Source: Pezizomycotina sp. ARF18 (taxonomy: Eukaryota > Ascomycota). Taken from it: DNA of 64,000 nucleotides. Shown piece after piece: positions 49,560 through 61,800 of this stretch. Under the pieces are notes generated by a model. The model was not told the origin of the DNA, did no database searches, and worked only from the letters and a program-made list of their open reading frames with translations. Every line of letters begins with the position of its first letter. The stretch's first letter is position 1. A program made the position numbers and the translations under genes. Location of the stretch: positions 348,252 through 412,251 of the forward strand of contig AZLU01000003.1 of assembly GCA_002224055.1 (NCBI GenBank). Direction: 5' to 3'.

Positions 49560-49842
49560 GTAAAGGGAAGCTCTTTCTGTCGTTTGCTTTTTTTGTTTCG
49601 TCGGGTCGTGATTTGATACGTTGGGGGGTTGCTATGCAATCTACTAAAGAAAATCAATATAACAAAAAGATACTTCGATTCACATATAAATTTGTATGAT
49701 AAGGTATGTATCCCAAGTGTGCGTCATGAATAACTGCAAATCGAGTCAGAAAAGAAGTAGCTCGGCTCTGTATTAAGCTTCGCCGAAAAAAAGCAAATAA
49801 CCCCCCGCAAAAATCAAAAAAAAAAAAAAAAAAAAAAAAAAT
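49560..49842 (+). mobile_element. SINE-like A-tailed noncoding repeat, copy 2
   Basis: Partner of 45,190-45,535. The matching core is 49,661-49,762 (AAAAAGATACTTCG, TTTGTATGATAAGG, GCGTCATGAATAACTGCAAA, TCGAGTCAGAAAAGAAGTA). The A-rich end here is a run of about 26 A at 49,816-49,841. It lies about 400 bp upstream of the sup35 start, whereas copy 1 lies in reverse orientation relative to its neighbouring genes, so a shared promoter element is unlikely. Confidence 0.55.
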
Positions 49843-50223
49843 AATAACAAAATTTAATAGAAAAAGATTTTTTCCCATTCGAGCTCACAGCTCTTTGTCT
49901 TCATACAACTCATATCTGAACAATCCTTCATCCTTCCAAGAGGTCGATCCTCCTTTTTTTTTCTTTTTTTTTTTTTTTTCTCTATCCGTCCATCTTCCTC
50001 CAGCTCAGTATAAGAAGGAGTAAGTATCCTTCGGTCCCTTGATCTCGGAGGTGTTCCTGTCATCTACAATTATCATAACTGTTCAGTCATTTGTCACTTG
50101 TTGGAGCTTTCGAAGGATCGAAGCTATAGCTAACATTACTGAATTTTTTTCACCCCACTAAACAAGGCCTTTCTCAGCTACAACCAGGATAGAGCTATCA
50201 TCGACGCATCAATCAATCACACG
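49843..50223. promoter_or_regulatory. sup35 promoter and leader
   Basis: Contains T-rich/pyrimidine-rich runs (49,950-49,985) and a CT/CA-rich leader ending AATCACACG just before the sup35 ATG at 50224. No specific factor site is claimed. Confidence 0.4.
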
Positions 50224-52734
50224 ATGTCGAACACGCAAACGCTCCCGAGAGCTGGGAGGATGCTGCAGGAGCAGACGACCTCGCAGATCAGACCGCCAGG
50301 ATGAACGTCTCCGGCGGCCAGCAGCAGCAGCAGCAACAGCAACAGCAGTTCAGACCAAACTTCAATGCTCCCTCGTTCCAACTGGTGCGCCTCGTTCACT
50401 CCCGGAGCTGATCGTGGGGTGGCGGTCAACAGCAGCAATACGGTAACTACCCACAGTACGGCCAATACCAGCAGGTCAGCAAGGCTACGGCGGAGGCTAC
50501 CAAGGAGGTTACAACCAGCAGCAGCAGTACCCGCAGTACGGAGGTGGCGGCGGCGGCGGCGGTGGTGGTGGTGGTGGTGGTGGTGGTTACCAGGGTGGAT
50601 ACAACCAGGGAGGATACCAGGGAGGCTACAACCAGAACCAAGGATACAACCAGGGTTACCAAGGTGGCGGTGGTTACCAAGGGCGTGGAGGCGGTAGAGG
50701 GCGTGGAAGAGGGGGACAACAATGGCAGGCAGAGGAGGTTACCAGCAGCAGCAGCAACGCCAACAAGGTGATCAACAGCAGCAACACAACAGCAGTCATT
50801 CCAGCCAACGAGCATAGCTAAGAAGCAGGACGACAATGGCTCGAAGCCGGCTGCTGCTCCGGCTGCAGACGCACCGAAACCCGCGCCGGCTGCTGCCACC
50901 ACTACCACGACGCAAGCCGCCGCCCAAAGGTACTCAAGATTGGCGGTACTGCTACGCCGCCGCAAAGACTGAGAAGGCTGCCGAGAAACCCGCCGCCGAA
51001 AAGCTGCGCCAGTGTTTCGCTACCGGCTAATCCGGCCGGCAAGGCCGCCCCCGAGGCTGGAAACAAGGCTACGGCGTCGAAGAAGATAGCTGCCAGCACG
51101 CAGGGCGGCTCCCCGTCTGGTTCCGGAAGCACGTCGCCCAAGCCGGCGTCTGGTAAGTCCTCGCCGGCCCCTGCCGAGACGAAGCGCGAGTCGACGCCGT
51201 CCTGAAGGAGCAGGAAGAATTCGTCGACGAGTCCGTCATCTCCGAAATGTACGGCAAGGAACACGTCAACATTATCTTTATCGGACACGTCGATGCCGGT
51301 AAATCGTCCCTCGGAGGTGCGATCCTGTACGCCACCGGAATGGTCGACGAGAGGACTATGGAAAAGTTCAAGCGGGAAGCTAAAGAGCAAGGCAGAGAGT
51401 CGTGGACCTTTCTTGGGCGCTGGATCTCACGAAGGAAGAGAGAGCGAAGGGCAAGACCGTCGAGGTCGGAAGAGCGTACTTCGAGACGGACAAGCGTAGA
51501 TACAGTATTCTCGACGCACCGGGACACAAAACGTTCGTTCCTAGTATGATCGGTGGAGCTCGCAGGCCGGACGTCGGTATCCTCGTTATTTCGGCGCGCA
51601 AGGGAGAATACGAAACCGGATTCGAAAAGGGAGGACAGACCAGAGAGCACGCCGTGCTGGCGAAGACGCAGGTGTTAATAAGCTCGTTATCGTCGTAAAC
51701 AAGATGGACGATCCGACAGTCGAGTGGAGCAAGGAAAGGTACGACGAGTGCACGACAAAGCTGACCAGTTCCTCAAAGGAACTGGATACAACCCTAAGAC
51801 CGGTAAGCATTAGTCGTTCCTCCGGCGGCAAAATTTTAAATTAATGAATCCCCGAAATCTCCGACTAACGTTGTGCTCTCCCCCGCAGACTTGATGTTCA
51901 TGCCGCTATCCGCTCTCACCGGCCAAGGTCTTAAGGAGCGGGTCGACAAGAAGCTAGCACCCTGGTGGGACGGCCCATCCCTCCTCGAATACCTGGACAA
52001 CATGAAGGGGTCTCGAACGCAAGCTCAAAGCACCCTTCATGATGCCCATCGCCGGCAAATACAAGACATGGGCACCATTGTCGAAGGCAAAGTCGAATCC
52101 GGCGCTATCAGGAAGGGCGCTCTCTCCTGCTCATGCCCGGAAAAACCACTGTCGAAGTAATGGCCATTACACCGAGACCGAAGAAGAAGTACCCCTCGCG
52201 TCCTGCGGAGATCAAGTACGCTTACGCCTGCGCGGCGTCGAAGAGGAGGACGTTCTGCCCGGATACGTGCTCAGCTCGACGAAGAACCCTGTACACTGCG
52301 TTACGGCGTTCGAGGCGCAGATCCACATCCTCGATCTGAAGAGTATTTTGACGGCAGGCTTCAATTGCGTCATGCACGTCCACGCCGTCATCGAGGAAGT
52401 TACGTTCGCGAAGCTGCTGCACTCGCTGGAGAAGGGTACGGGAGGAAGAGCAGGAAGCCGCCGAATTTCGTGAAGAGGGCCAGGGATTATTGCGAGGTTG
52501 GAGTCGTGCTCCGGGTCGCCGTTCTGCGTGGAGAGGTTCGAGGATTATGCGCAGCTGGGGAGGTTTACGCTCAGAGATCAGGTATATATATTTCTTTTCT
52601 TCTCGTTTTATGGTGTGCCTATGTGAGGAATATTGCTAATTAAACCCGTATCAGGACAAACGATTGCCATCGGAAAGATCACCAAGCTCATCCTCGACGA
52701 GGAAGCGCCAGCGGCACCAGCTGCAGATGCTTAA
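50224..52734 (+). CDS. SUP35: Translation release factor eRF3 (Sup35) GTPase
   Basis: eRF3 is the GTPase partner of eRF1 in translation termination. ATG 50224 gives MSNTQ, then, after a one-base shift, NAPESWEDAAGADDLADQTA. The N domain has Q10, then Y/G/Q/N repeats (YPQYGQYQQ, GGYQGGYNQ, GYNQGYQGG), a run of 16 Gly at about 50,541-50,588 and an RGRG segment: a prion-like domain. An Ala/Lys/Pro-rich M region follows. The GTPase starts at about 51,230: EFVDESVISEMYGKEHVNII, G1 GHVDAGKS (51283-51306), G3 DAPGHKTF (51513-), G4 NKMD (51698-51709). Domains 2-3 end GQTIAIGKITKLILDEEAPA, stop 52732-52734. Introns: 51803-51888 (GTAAGC, branch GACTAAC, GCAG) and 52582-52654 (GTATAT...CAG). At least ten one-base breaks, mostly losses from runs, interrupt a gene that is essential in yeast. 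Confidence 0.97.
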
Positions 52735-54407
52735 ATAAATAAAATAAAAATAAAAATTAACCTAAAATATAAAAAAAAGGGAACCTTGAGATAGGGTTGT
52801 AACATTTGGAACAGGCATATATATCAGGACGGGGCGGAGAAAAAAGTGCTTTTGATACTCTAAGTGGTTTCGTTTTATATTTTATTGTAGGAAACAAATA
52901 AATGTTTCTTGTTCTCCTACAACTGGAAGGGTGCGGTTATGTTTTATATATCATCCATAGAAATTACTCAAAAAGATGAAAAAAATACCAGCATCCTGAT
53001 GTGCTTTTGCATGTGTAACGTCCTTAAAACGAAAATCCCTCAGCAGTGTGGCCCTGCGCCTCTGATAACCCACGATAGGTCCTCCCGATATTATTTTTTT
53101 CTATCGCTTGTTCGGTGAAACAGTTTATCCGCGACCAGGACGCCACGGTCCGCATTACTGACCTTAAAGTCCACAGTTTGCAACTACAATTTTTCCCCCT
53201 CTGAACCGTCTTTTTTCGACCAATCTAGCCAAATTAATTGTGTTTTTTTACTGCCCCTTAACTTGCGTATCACTCCCACTAGCACTGGCCAGCAGAGTAA
53301 AACTTCGTCGAAAGTCTCGATACTTGTTTTCGGTGGAACAGGTCTTTTACCTTCGTAAAAAGGCTTACTAACTTTGGAACTAATAAATGCCCTGTGAACG
53401 GTGACATTCACTGTTTGGATAGCTGTGAAATTGTTTTGCTGGAGAGTTTAGTTAGATGAACGTCGCTAACGTAAGGGGAAAAAACAGTCTTCCTTTCGTG
53501 TTACTATTCGTGACTGGTATCTAGCAAAAAGGAAGATTGTTGCGCATATCCACAGTGTCAAGGCAATTAGGGGAGATCATTCGGCTATCGATGCTTTCCA
53601 CTATCTGTCCTGTAGACGAGGCCTCAATCGAACGCCTAACCTTTGCTTCTTACTGATTTGATTGATATATTAAAAAGGATGATGAAGACGTCTTGACGGA
53701 CGATCGACGACCCTCAGCAGCTGAAATACATAAAACATTCCCTGCAAACTGGCTACCGGTAAAATTGATGAAGTGTTTAATAGGACCTAGGGGGAATTTA
53801 CAATCCACACATTAAATATGTGAATAAGGATATAGCTCATATGTTTTTATAAAAACGAGCCAATTGGTCATATCGCGGGTGGAAATATACCATGGACTTG
53901 GATTTTAGACGAGAACGGTGTGGAGCAACGTTTAACCGCAAACGGAAAAATCTTACGCTCCTTCCAAAGTCGCGTGCAATTACTCCTAACAAAAGTTTTT
54001 TCCGACCGCTTTTTTAGATATTCCGTCTCCGAACATATAAACCTTCCGCTAATTCTGTCTTATGAGGAATCAACCACTATCATGCACGATCATGATAAAA
54101 GGCCCGCAAATAAGCCTCCCAACGTAGCATGCTTAAGCAGCTCCGCTTGACGAAGGGGGAGATCTGATTCGACAGGAATGAGTTCTGTCTCCGGACCCCT
54201 GCTCGCCCTCAGCCGTAGCTTACGGTCATAAGATGCCGGTCGAGGTTGACTCACCATCCGCGGCCGCATACGATATCGCGAAAACTACATATATCGCGCC
54301 CTCACGCTCTTTGGGATCACTTGCAGTTCCGCCGGCTGCAAAGAACCCAGCCCGATCCACGTCCACAACGAGAGACTGTTAATTTATATCCCGAGCTATC
54401 AGAAATC
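52735..54407. other. Intergenic between sup35 and kinase gene
   Basis: The first 150 bp is the A/T-rich sup35 3' flank (AATAAA-type words at 52,736-52,760 and 52,897). Beyond about 52.9 kb the texture matches the gene-free blocks and no gene is seen. The last 200 bp is C-rich leader-like sequence ahead of the kinase start. Confidence 0.45.
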
Positions 54408-55898
54408 ATGAGCGAGAACGCTGCCGCAGAAAACGCGAAGGTTGACGAAGAGAAGCGGTGATACCGGAGGAAGGCAGTACCCCGATGCCGAAAAGTACTG
54501 AGGTTGCAGATCGGTAATAAACTCAATCACAAGCGGTACGTGGTACAAAGGAAGCTAGGTTACGGGTTACACTCGACGGTGTGGTTGGCGTGGGATACGA
54601 AGTAAGATAAAAACCTCTTCCCTATATCCTTTGAGAAGAATGCATAGCTAAATGTTTCTTTACTTTTTCTTCAACTTCTGTTTCGTAAGGTCGAAAACCT
54701 ACGTCGCATAAAAGCCATAATGCTCGGCGACGACGCCGACGAAATAAAAATCCCCAAGAAATACAATCCCGCCACTTCCTCAAAACACCCCGGAAAGCTC
54801 CACGTCGCACAGCTACTCCGCGCCTTCAACACACAACGCCCGACGGCGAATATAACTGCTACGTCACGCCAGTAATGGGCTGCTGCCTCCGCACCCAAGC
54901 CCGCATGTAACGAGCGCGAGCGCATACCCGTTGCAGCAATGAAGAAATATCCCGCCAACTACTACAAGGATTAGACTTCCTCCACCGCGAATGCAACGTA
55001 ATTCACGCAGACTTAAAACCTCCGACATCCTCCTCGAGCTCGAACACCGCAAGGGCGATATCGAAGCCTACCTCGCCGACATACCCGCCTACATCGTCGA
55101 AACGTCCCCCAGGATTTTAAAAAGCATGGAAGAGCTGAAGCGAAGTTGTAGCGGAGGATCCGGAGATGGCGGATAAGGAGATTACGTTTTTGGGGTCTAA
55201 ACGATAGCATGCTAGAGACGCAGGTTCTGGGTACGGAAAGATACCGAGGCCGTTGCCGAAGGTTTCGGAATGGAGAGGTTTAGGGTGAGGATCGTGGATT
55301 TTGGGCCGCGAGGACGGCTGAACATTCGTACTGCTATGAGCAGACCGTGCCGCCGCTGTTGAGACCGCGGAGATTGTGGTCGTGGGCCGTTTAATACGCC
55401 GGCGGATATATTCACGTTGGGGTGTATCGTAAGTACCATTCCCCTTCTTTCATATGAACTTACCCTTGCCACCCATGCTAACTCGTTGCTACAAAAGATC
55501 TGGGAATCCGTAAAAGGCCACTTCCCCTTCACTCCCAACGACACCCACGCCCCCCAAATCGGCGACTGGACGATCGAAAAGGAACGCTCCCGCTTAATCC
55601 GCCTGATCGAAACAATGGGTCCTTTCCCAAACCGCTCCTCGACATGACGTCTTCGTCCGACAATCCCTATAAAAAACTATACTTCGCGACAACGGAAAGC
55701 TTAAGGATGTTGATTTTGATGTTGTACCGGGGAAAACGCCGCTGATTAGTTTACTCGATGGAGAGGGAGTTGAAGAGGCCGGATGGTATGAGCGAGGAAG
55801 AGGTGACCCGTGTTTGCGGACTTTTTGTGGAGGATGTTGAGGTAGATCCGAAGGAGAGGTGGACGGCGGAGCTGTTGCGGCATGAGTGGTTGAAGTGA
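54408..55898 (+). CDS. SRPK-type serine/threonine protein kinase
   Basis: SRPK kinases phosphorylate SR-rich splicing factors. ATG 54408 gives MSENAAAENAKVDEEKR; then NHKRYVVQRKLGYGLHSTVW (glycine loop), an intron from about 54,600 to 54,689, then KTYVALKAIMLGDD with the beta-3 Lys after a one-base shift. Next come KLHVAQLLRAF, CYVTPVMG, LDFLHRECNVIHADLKP (catalytic loop HADLKP at 55004-55020, then SDILLELEH one frame on), a short insert, RIVDFG (DFG at 55297-55305) and SYCYEQTVPPLLRPPEIV. Two blocks close the fold: ERSRLIRLIETMGPFP and VDPKERWTAELLRHEWLK, stop 55896-55898. An intron near 55,430-55,490 is likely. Fungal genomes hold many short divergent SRPK-like kinases with HADLKP; this one is of that kind and may not be the true Sky1 ortholog. 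Many one-base breaks occur. Confidence 0.85.
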
Positions 55899-58800
55899 TG
55901 TGTGATAAGGGTTGTTTGTAAGATATGAGAGGGTTGCACAATAGTAGAATCAAACCCGACCCGAGGATTGGAGGTTACTTAACTGTAGAGTACTAAGAAA
56001 TAAGTATGTATAAAAAATAAATCTCCAAAACTGAATTATAAGCATTTTTGTAATGAAACTAGTGCCCGCTACCGCTGAGCGGGGAATAAGTGAACATCTT
56101 ACTGAGTTATTTTTCCCCCCAAATATTGAGTATTACACCTGAAGGCTCCGCAAGCGCCCGCGACGCTTCCGCGCTTCGTATCCATGAAAGGGACTTCAGG
56201 ATTACTCTCCAGAGAAGCTCGAAGCGCTTGACCTCATGCATGCTAAGTAGCCAAAAATCTGGTTGCTCTCCCTTTTCAATTCAAAGTTTGTGAGTGCTTT
56301 CTTTAAGAAACTACTCGATCCGACGTTTTTAGAAAAAAAGGGTTTCTCAAGACCTGTACCAATCTACTGCAAAAATCACCAAAGTATAGATTGTAGTAGC
56401 CGCTTTAAACAATGTGAACGGAACTTCAGTATGAGACTATCTGCAAGGTAAAAATAACTGATAATTTACAAGATCAAGAGAAAACGAGGAGCTCCCCTGC
56501 GGAAGCTAAGGGCATCATAGCGGTAGCAGAAAGTGTTGCAACTAATCTCTTGATTGTCTAACTAAAAGGAACAGAAGAAGAAGAATCTACAATAATAATA
56601 TTTATATAATATACAGTCCTTCCATATACCTGTCCCCTTCTATATATTTCATAAGTGCGGGAACTTGAGAACTTAGGAAATTTCTAGACCCATCCTTCTA
56701 TTCTGGATACCTCCAGATTGTTCCACTACAGAAAGAAAGATTTTGGCAAGAAAAGTGAACTCTCACGAACGATACACCGTCGTATATCAAAGGAAGGCTA
56801 TATAAGTAGCTATAGTCCGCTTCTCGATAGGAAAGGCTCCCTTTCGGCCCGTACTCATTATATTTGTAAATCAGTTACTGGCTTTCGATTTCGCTCGGCC
56901 TTGCAGAATCACCTTCGCTCAATGAGCTTTACTAAGAATTGATGCTACTAACTATCATTTACAGGTTCGACTCCAGAGTCATTAAAAAAATTCTTTTTTT
57001 TTTGTTTTTTTTTTTGTATCTTTCAATTCGCAATTCGCGCTTCTGTCTAATCGATTTGATAGATCCACTTTCTCCTTTTTTTTTTCTCTCTTCTTTTTCT
57101 TCTCAATGATACCTATTTTAATGGGAATAGTTCCCGACCTTCTAGTCTAGTACGTAGTGCCGTGAGTGATTACTTAGTCTACAGTACAATACGTATTATT
57201 ATGACACGTACCGCTGAGGCGAAACAAGTGTGTGCATGCGGGGTCTGCTTGTGAGTGCTGTTGGACACAAATTTGGCGTAAGTAAAAGAACAAAAAAAAC
57301 ATGAGCAGTGTAGCGGCTATGAGACGCTGATTACCTGAAGCCAGAGCCGCTATCTGACGAGACGTTCTTTGAGGCAAGGAAACCTCAAATATCCCTTCCG
57401 TCGTGGAATCCTCACAAGAACGTGCAACGGTTAGTAGATCCATGACATCTCAGCTAATATACTTCGCCCTACTTGGTACCAAATATACAACTTGGTGCAT
57501 CACTAATCCGTGACGTATCAGTAATCCTTCTAGACTGTTCGTAATCTAACAGATTTACAATCTATATTCACAATCACGATGGACGGAGGACTCGTCAGAA
57601 AGCACGAATCGAATGATCAAAGACAGCGCGGCAGGATATTGAAAAGACCGCCTAACAAAGACGCTGACAACACTTCAGAGCGGCGGGATTAGCGAAAGTC
57701 ATGTAGGATAATGAGTCAAACAGCAAAATTAGTTTGCAGTTTCTATTTGTTACTTCTCCCCTGTGCATGAAGCAGATGCACTTTTTGTTAAGTACGGCCC
57801 GGTGGCAAGCGCGCGTCGGGAACAATCACCCATCTTCGTTGTTGTTTTCAAGTTTTTTAAATCAGCAGTCGCATACGTGTTTATATCTGCGCTCGGACCT
57901 CTTTTTATAGTCTGGAAATTCTTAGCGGCGTTCTAGACAAATATAAAAGGCTGCATGCATATCAGCCTCTTGTTGGATTTGGGATAACCACAAATGCCGC
58001 CGTACCGATCGGGAAGACCAAACTTTTGCAACCCGTGGATGATGTTGGGGGAAAAGGGTTTGTTAAAAAGGAGTCCGATCCCGCGTTTGCCGAAGGGAGC
58101 TGAAATGAAATTGCGCAAACAAAGCGTAGGCCTATCGGGAGCATATGAGTCGCATTTTCGGCTTCATGAAACTGAGGAATGGGTGCAGTATCTCAGAATA
58201 TTGTAAGGCTTTGACACATACCAGCAAATATTTGGGAGGCTTTTCTTCTCAGGGATCAAATATGTAAAATTTAGAGCAATGGGCGGCGCGGTATCTATAA
58301 GACGAGAAATCTAATGAATCTTTCTGTGATGTCGCAGTGCTGAATATACTATAAGTCTAACCCTCTCGCCTTCTGTCAACTTGTTCACTACTTCGCCATA
58401 AAACATCGTACTCCGAATATTTATCACAGCAATGACCTTCCTTCATCTATATCGTATTAGCATTAAAGTACACTCGTCAATTTCCTCTCAGTACGTTAGG
58501 CTCTTTTATAAGCTAGTTGGTTAGTAGGCATATGGGTTGACCGAAATATTTTCTATCATTTAAGAGAATTGAGAAGAAATTTAAACCAATAAAAGCATGT
58601 ACGTACCATGTCGGCAGCTTGGGCCTAATCTGTCAATGTTTCCATTGCACTTGATGTCCTAGTGAAGGAATTTGTGCTGGAGAATATAATGCTCTCCTCG
58701 TTCTTCACCAAAGTTCTCATATGAGTTCTTTCACAGTTTCTGATCTCGCACGGTATCTTATACGTTCCACCGAACGGTAATCGATCTATCCAACCTTTTA

Positions 58801-61800
58801 GCAATCCTCTTCCTGATCCTCTACCCAATACTGCCTTCACATGCTCTCCTCCACCATTCACGGTCTAGCTTTCTCTTCACATCTCTTCCTTCCCGCTTGT
58901 ATCACTCCTCATATCATCCCCTATTTCCGTACTTGTATGGGTCAAGCAGTAATTGTGACTTAGCTTACCGCAGCGTGTCCGAGAGGCTCTTATTCATACT
59001 CACCCAGTCTATTTTAGAGCTGTATTTGCAAGCGATCCTATTCCTTCGGCTCCCCATTCCCGCACCAGTGGTTCCTCTCCCCAAACTGACTACAGCCAAC
59101 CCTAGCAGTACAAAGTCCGTATCGTCCACCAGCCATCTCCGTGACAAGAAATACACTGTCGTCACTCCTTCGGGGTCAGCACGCCGGTCTTCACAAGGAC
59201 GCCTCCTAATGGCCGAGCAAGTCTAAGAGCGACGATCTTGAGTTCGGCTTTACTGAACTTCCAAAGACATTCGGCCTGATCCCGTGGAAGAAGAGTGCTC
59301 CGGTTCTAAACTCCCTCAAGTGGGTTAGAATCCAGATGAACGCATGCCAGTTGCTTTTCCAGAGGAACGAGAGGGAACGACCGTCTTATTTTCTCATTCT
59401 GCACTTTCAACTTCTGTCTCCCAGACGTTCGGTCGAGTTGGATGGGCTTCGGTGTTTCAATAGCGGAGAATCCTAAGCTCTGACCTGATGATTCTCGCAC
59501 TTAGCTGTTTCCTCAATGTCTCCCACCTAACTAACTTACTCCCTTCGAACCTTTTCGAAAATGATCAGGTATTCATACTGTATATATGAACTGTTCAAGA
59601 AACGCCTTAAACGATTGGAACAACTCAATAAAACGCTTTATGGTTATTACACCGGGCAAAGATATACACACGGTAAAAGCTTCGGCTCTACAAGCGGTAC
59701 CGAAGAAAGCTCCAGGTAGGTGAATTTTCTAACTATAGGCGTATCTTCGGATCAATGGCGCCGGCACTAACAAATTTCCGTACAGATCTGCAGAGGAAGA
59801 ATGGTTCCTGGAAAACATTTGTCTTCGTCAAGGCGATTTCTCAAAGGCGATATGTTTAAAAGCTATTACCTGACCCGAGAAGAGACCTGGCACCAGGATG
59901 GCATATCCAGTTGTAAATAAAGGAATGGGCTCATTGCTGGACGCAATATAGGCGAACGCCAACACAATGGACATTTGATTTAGGTTCAGGGTTAGTTGGC
60001 GGCCATATTCAAAAGCCAGGATGTGTCAAGCTCTTCCTAAAGAAGAGATCGAGCTCTACGCGTAATACTCGGTACCAAACAGCTTCTCGATAAAACGCGG
60101 ACCACACAAGAGGGCGGACCGGAAACGTGGACGAGAGTTTCCCGTCTACAGAGCATTGATGCCTTCGATCGGCTCAATCCCTAGAACGTCTTAAAGCATT
60201 ATTTACGATTTAGACGTCCAAATCGGGCAAGATCGCAAACGCTACGCCCTAGCGATGCGTGCATGCAGGCCACATGCCATTTCAGCGGCCACCCTTGCTA
60301 GTACTTCATCTACACCTGCGCTACATAGGTTCGTGAGAACTTCCGTTAACGCGGTCACGGAGGATGCCCGAAGCGAAGCCACATCCCCCGACACTATCTC
60401 AACTACGAAGCCTAAGCTTAGCTTGATAAACATTCTGTCCGATATACCGATGGTTATTTCGGCGGGTCGACCAGGAAGAAGTAGATGCGATATCTCAGCT
60501 GGACGGGCTTCTCAATTTCAGGAACTCATCCTGGACGGGGTGGTTATGAGAGGGTTTAGCCTAAAGCCAAGCGCCGGTTTCGAAAAATGAGGCTGCAAAA
60601 CGATTCAGGACGCTTCAAGCTCCGTCTCTGGCGCAGTTTGCTATGTGCGCAGAGTGCATTCACAATAGAAGGCAGTGCACATCCACTCGCAACCGTTTTA
60701 TTCGGCAATCAAAGCATTTCTGTTCAAGGATGGCAGACCAGGCTTCTTTAGAATACACTAAAATTCCAGAAGGATTGCGATTCTGATTCATGGGGAGAGG
60801 AGGGGGGGCAATCATAAAAGTTCTGTAAGTCAACAAGGTCTAGCAGAACTATTCCGGTGGTGAATGTCAAAAATAGGTCGCAGACTCCTGCAAAAAGGTG
60901 ATTTCCCACAATACCGCTCCTAGCTAGTCTCTAAAGACGTTGGTAACTTTCGTGGCTAAATTATTTACGTCAATACGCACCAAAATCGCTATTATTCAGA
61001 CGATCCTCGTAATACTCGACCTCAAATACTGCGAGTATTCTCTGGAACTTGATGTTTTACTACCATCAGAAAAAATGCCAAAGGGAGGCAGCAGCATGGC
61101 AACGCAGATCCTTGGCTTTTTCTATTGGAAGAATCAAAGCTTCACATCGTTATACCCCAATAATATCCTCCGGGCAAATATGATCCCGGAGTATTACGCG
61201 CACGGCCGTACGAGGAACGACTAAACCCCATACGAGAGCGTGACAGCAAAGCACCTGGAAAACTACGAACAGCAGAAGAAGCACGGGAAAGGCTCTTCTA
61301 CATCACCCAGACGACCTAACTCATTTCTAAGATCTTTAATAGTATGTCTATTTCATCTAGATATTTATCCCCGGACTTTAATATGATTTCAAGTGTCCCT
61401 TAAGAAAACTTTGAGCACTGGTTAACCGTAACGACCGAACAGAGATTTGGAAGCGAGTTGGACCATATCGTAATGCGATACTTAGAGCTTATAGCTTCAT
61501 ATAATCTCCGGCGATCCTCCCGGTATGGTTCCTGTCTATTAATTTGTTATATTTCCTAGAAGTCTTATCGCTAACTCTGTGATACGCAGGTCTACCTGGA
61601 GCTAGGGGCGTAAGTGGCATTTAGAACCCAGCACCTTCGAATCCACAACTATACATATTTTTCCAATTACGGACTATATATGGTTCGTGACTGGAACAAT
61701 ATGAAGAGATTTACAGAGGATACCGACTGGAAAATCACCAGGCCGACCTCGGCAGTTCTTCTCGTTTCATATCGCGATGCCTCGCTTAATCGAAAGCTAG

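Noticed and set aside
50224-52734. Programmed frameshifting in sup35
   Set aside because: There are too many events, in both directions, at non-slippery sites, and similar ones in every neighbouring gene. A consensus-sequence error explains them better.
56940-56990. Possible tRNA T-arm (GGTTCGACTCC)
   Set aside because: The flanking bases do not pair as a T stem and no acceptor, D or anticodon arm could be folded upstream. The preceding CTAAC...TTACAG looks more like a splice-acceptor context.
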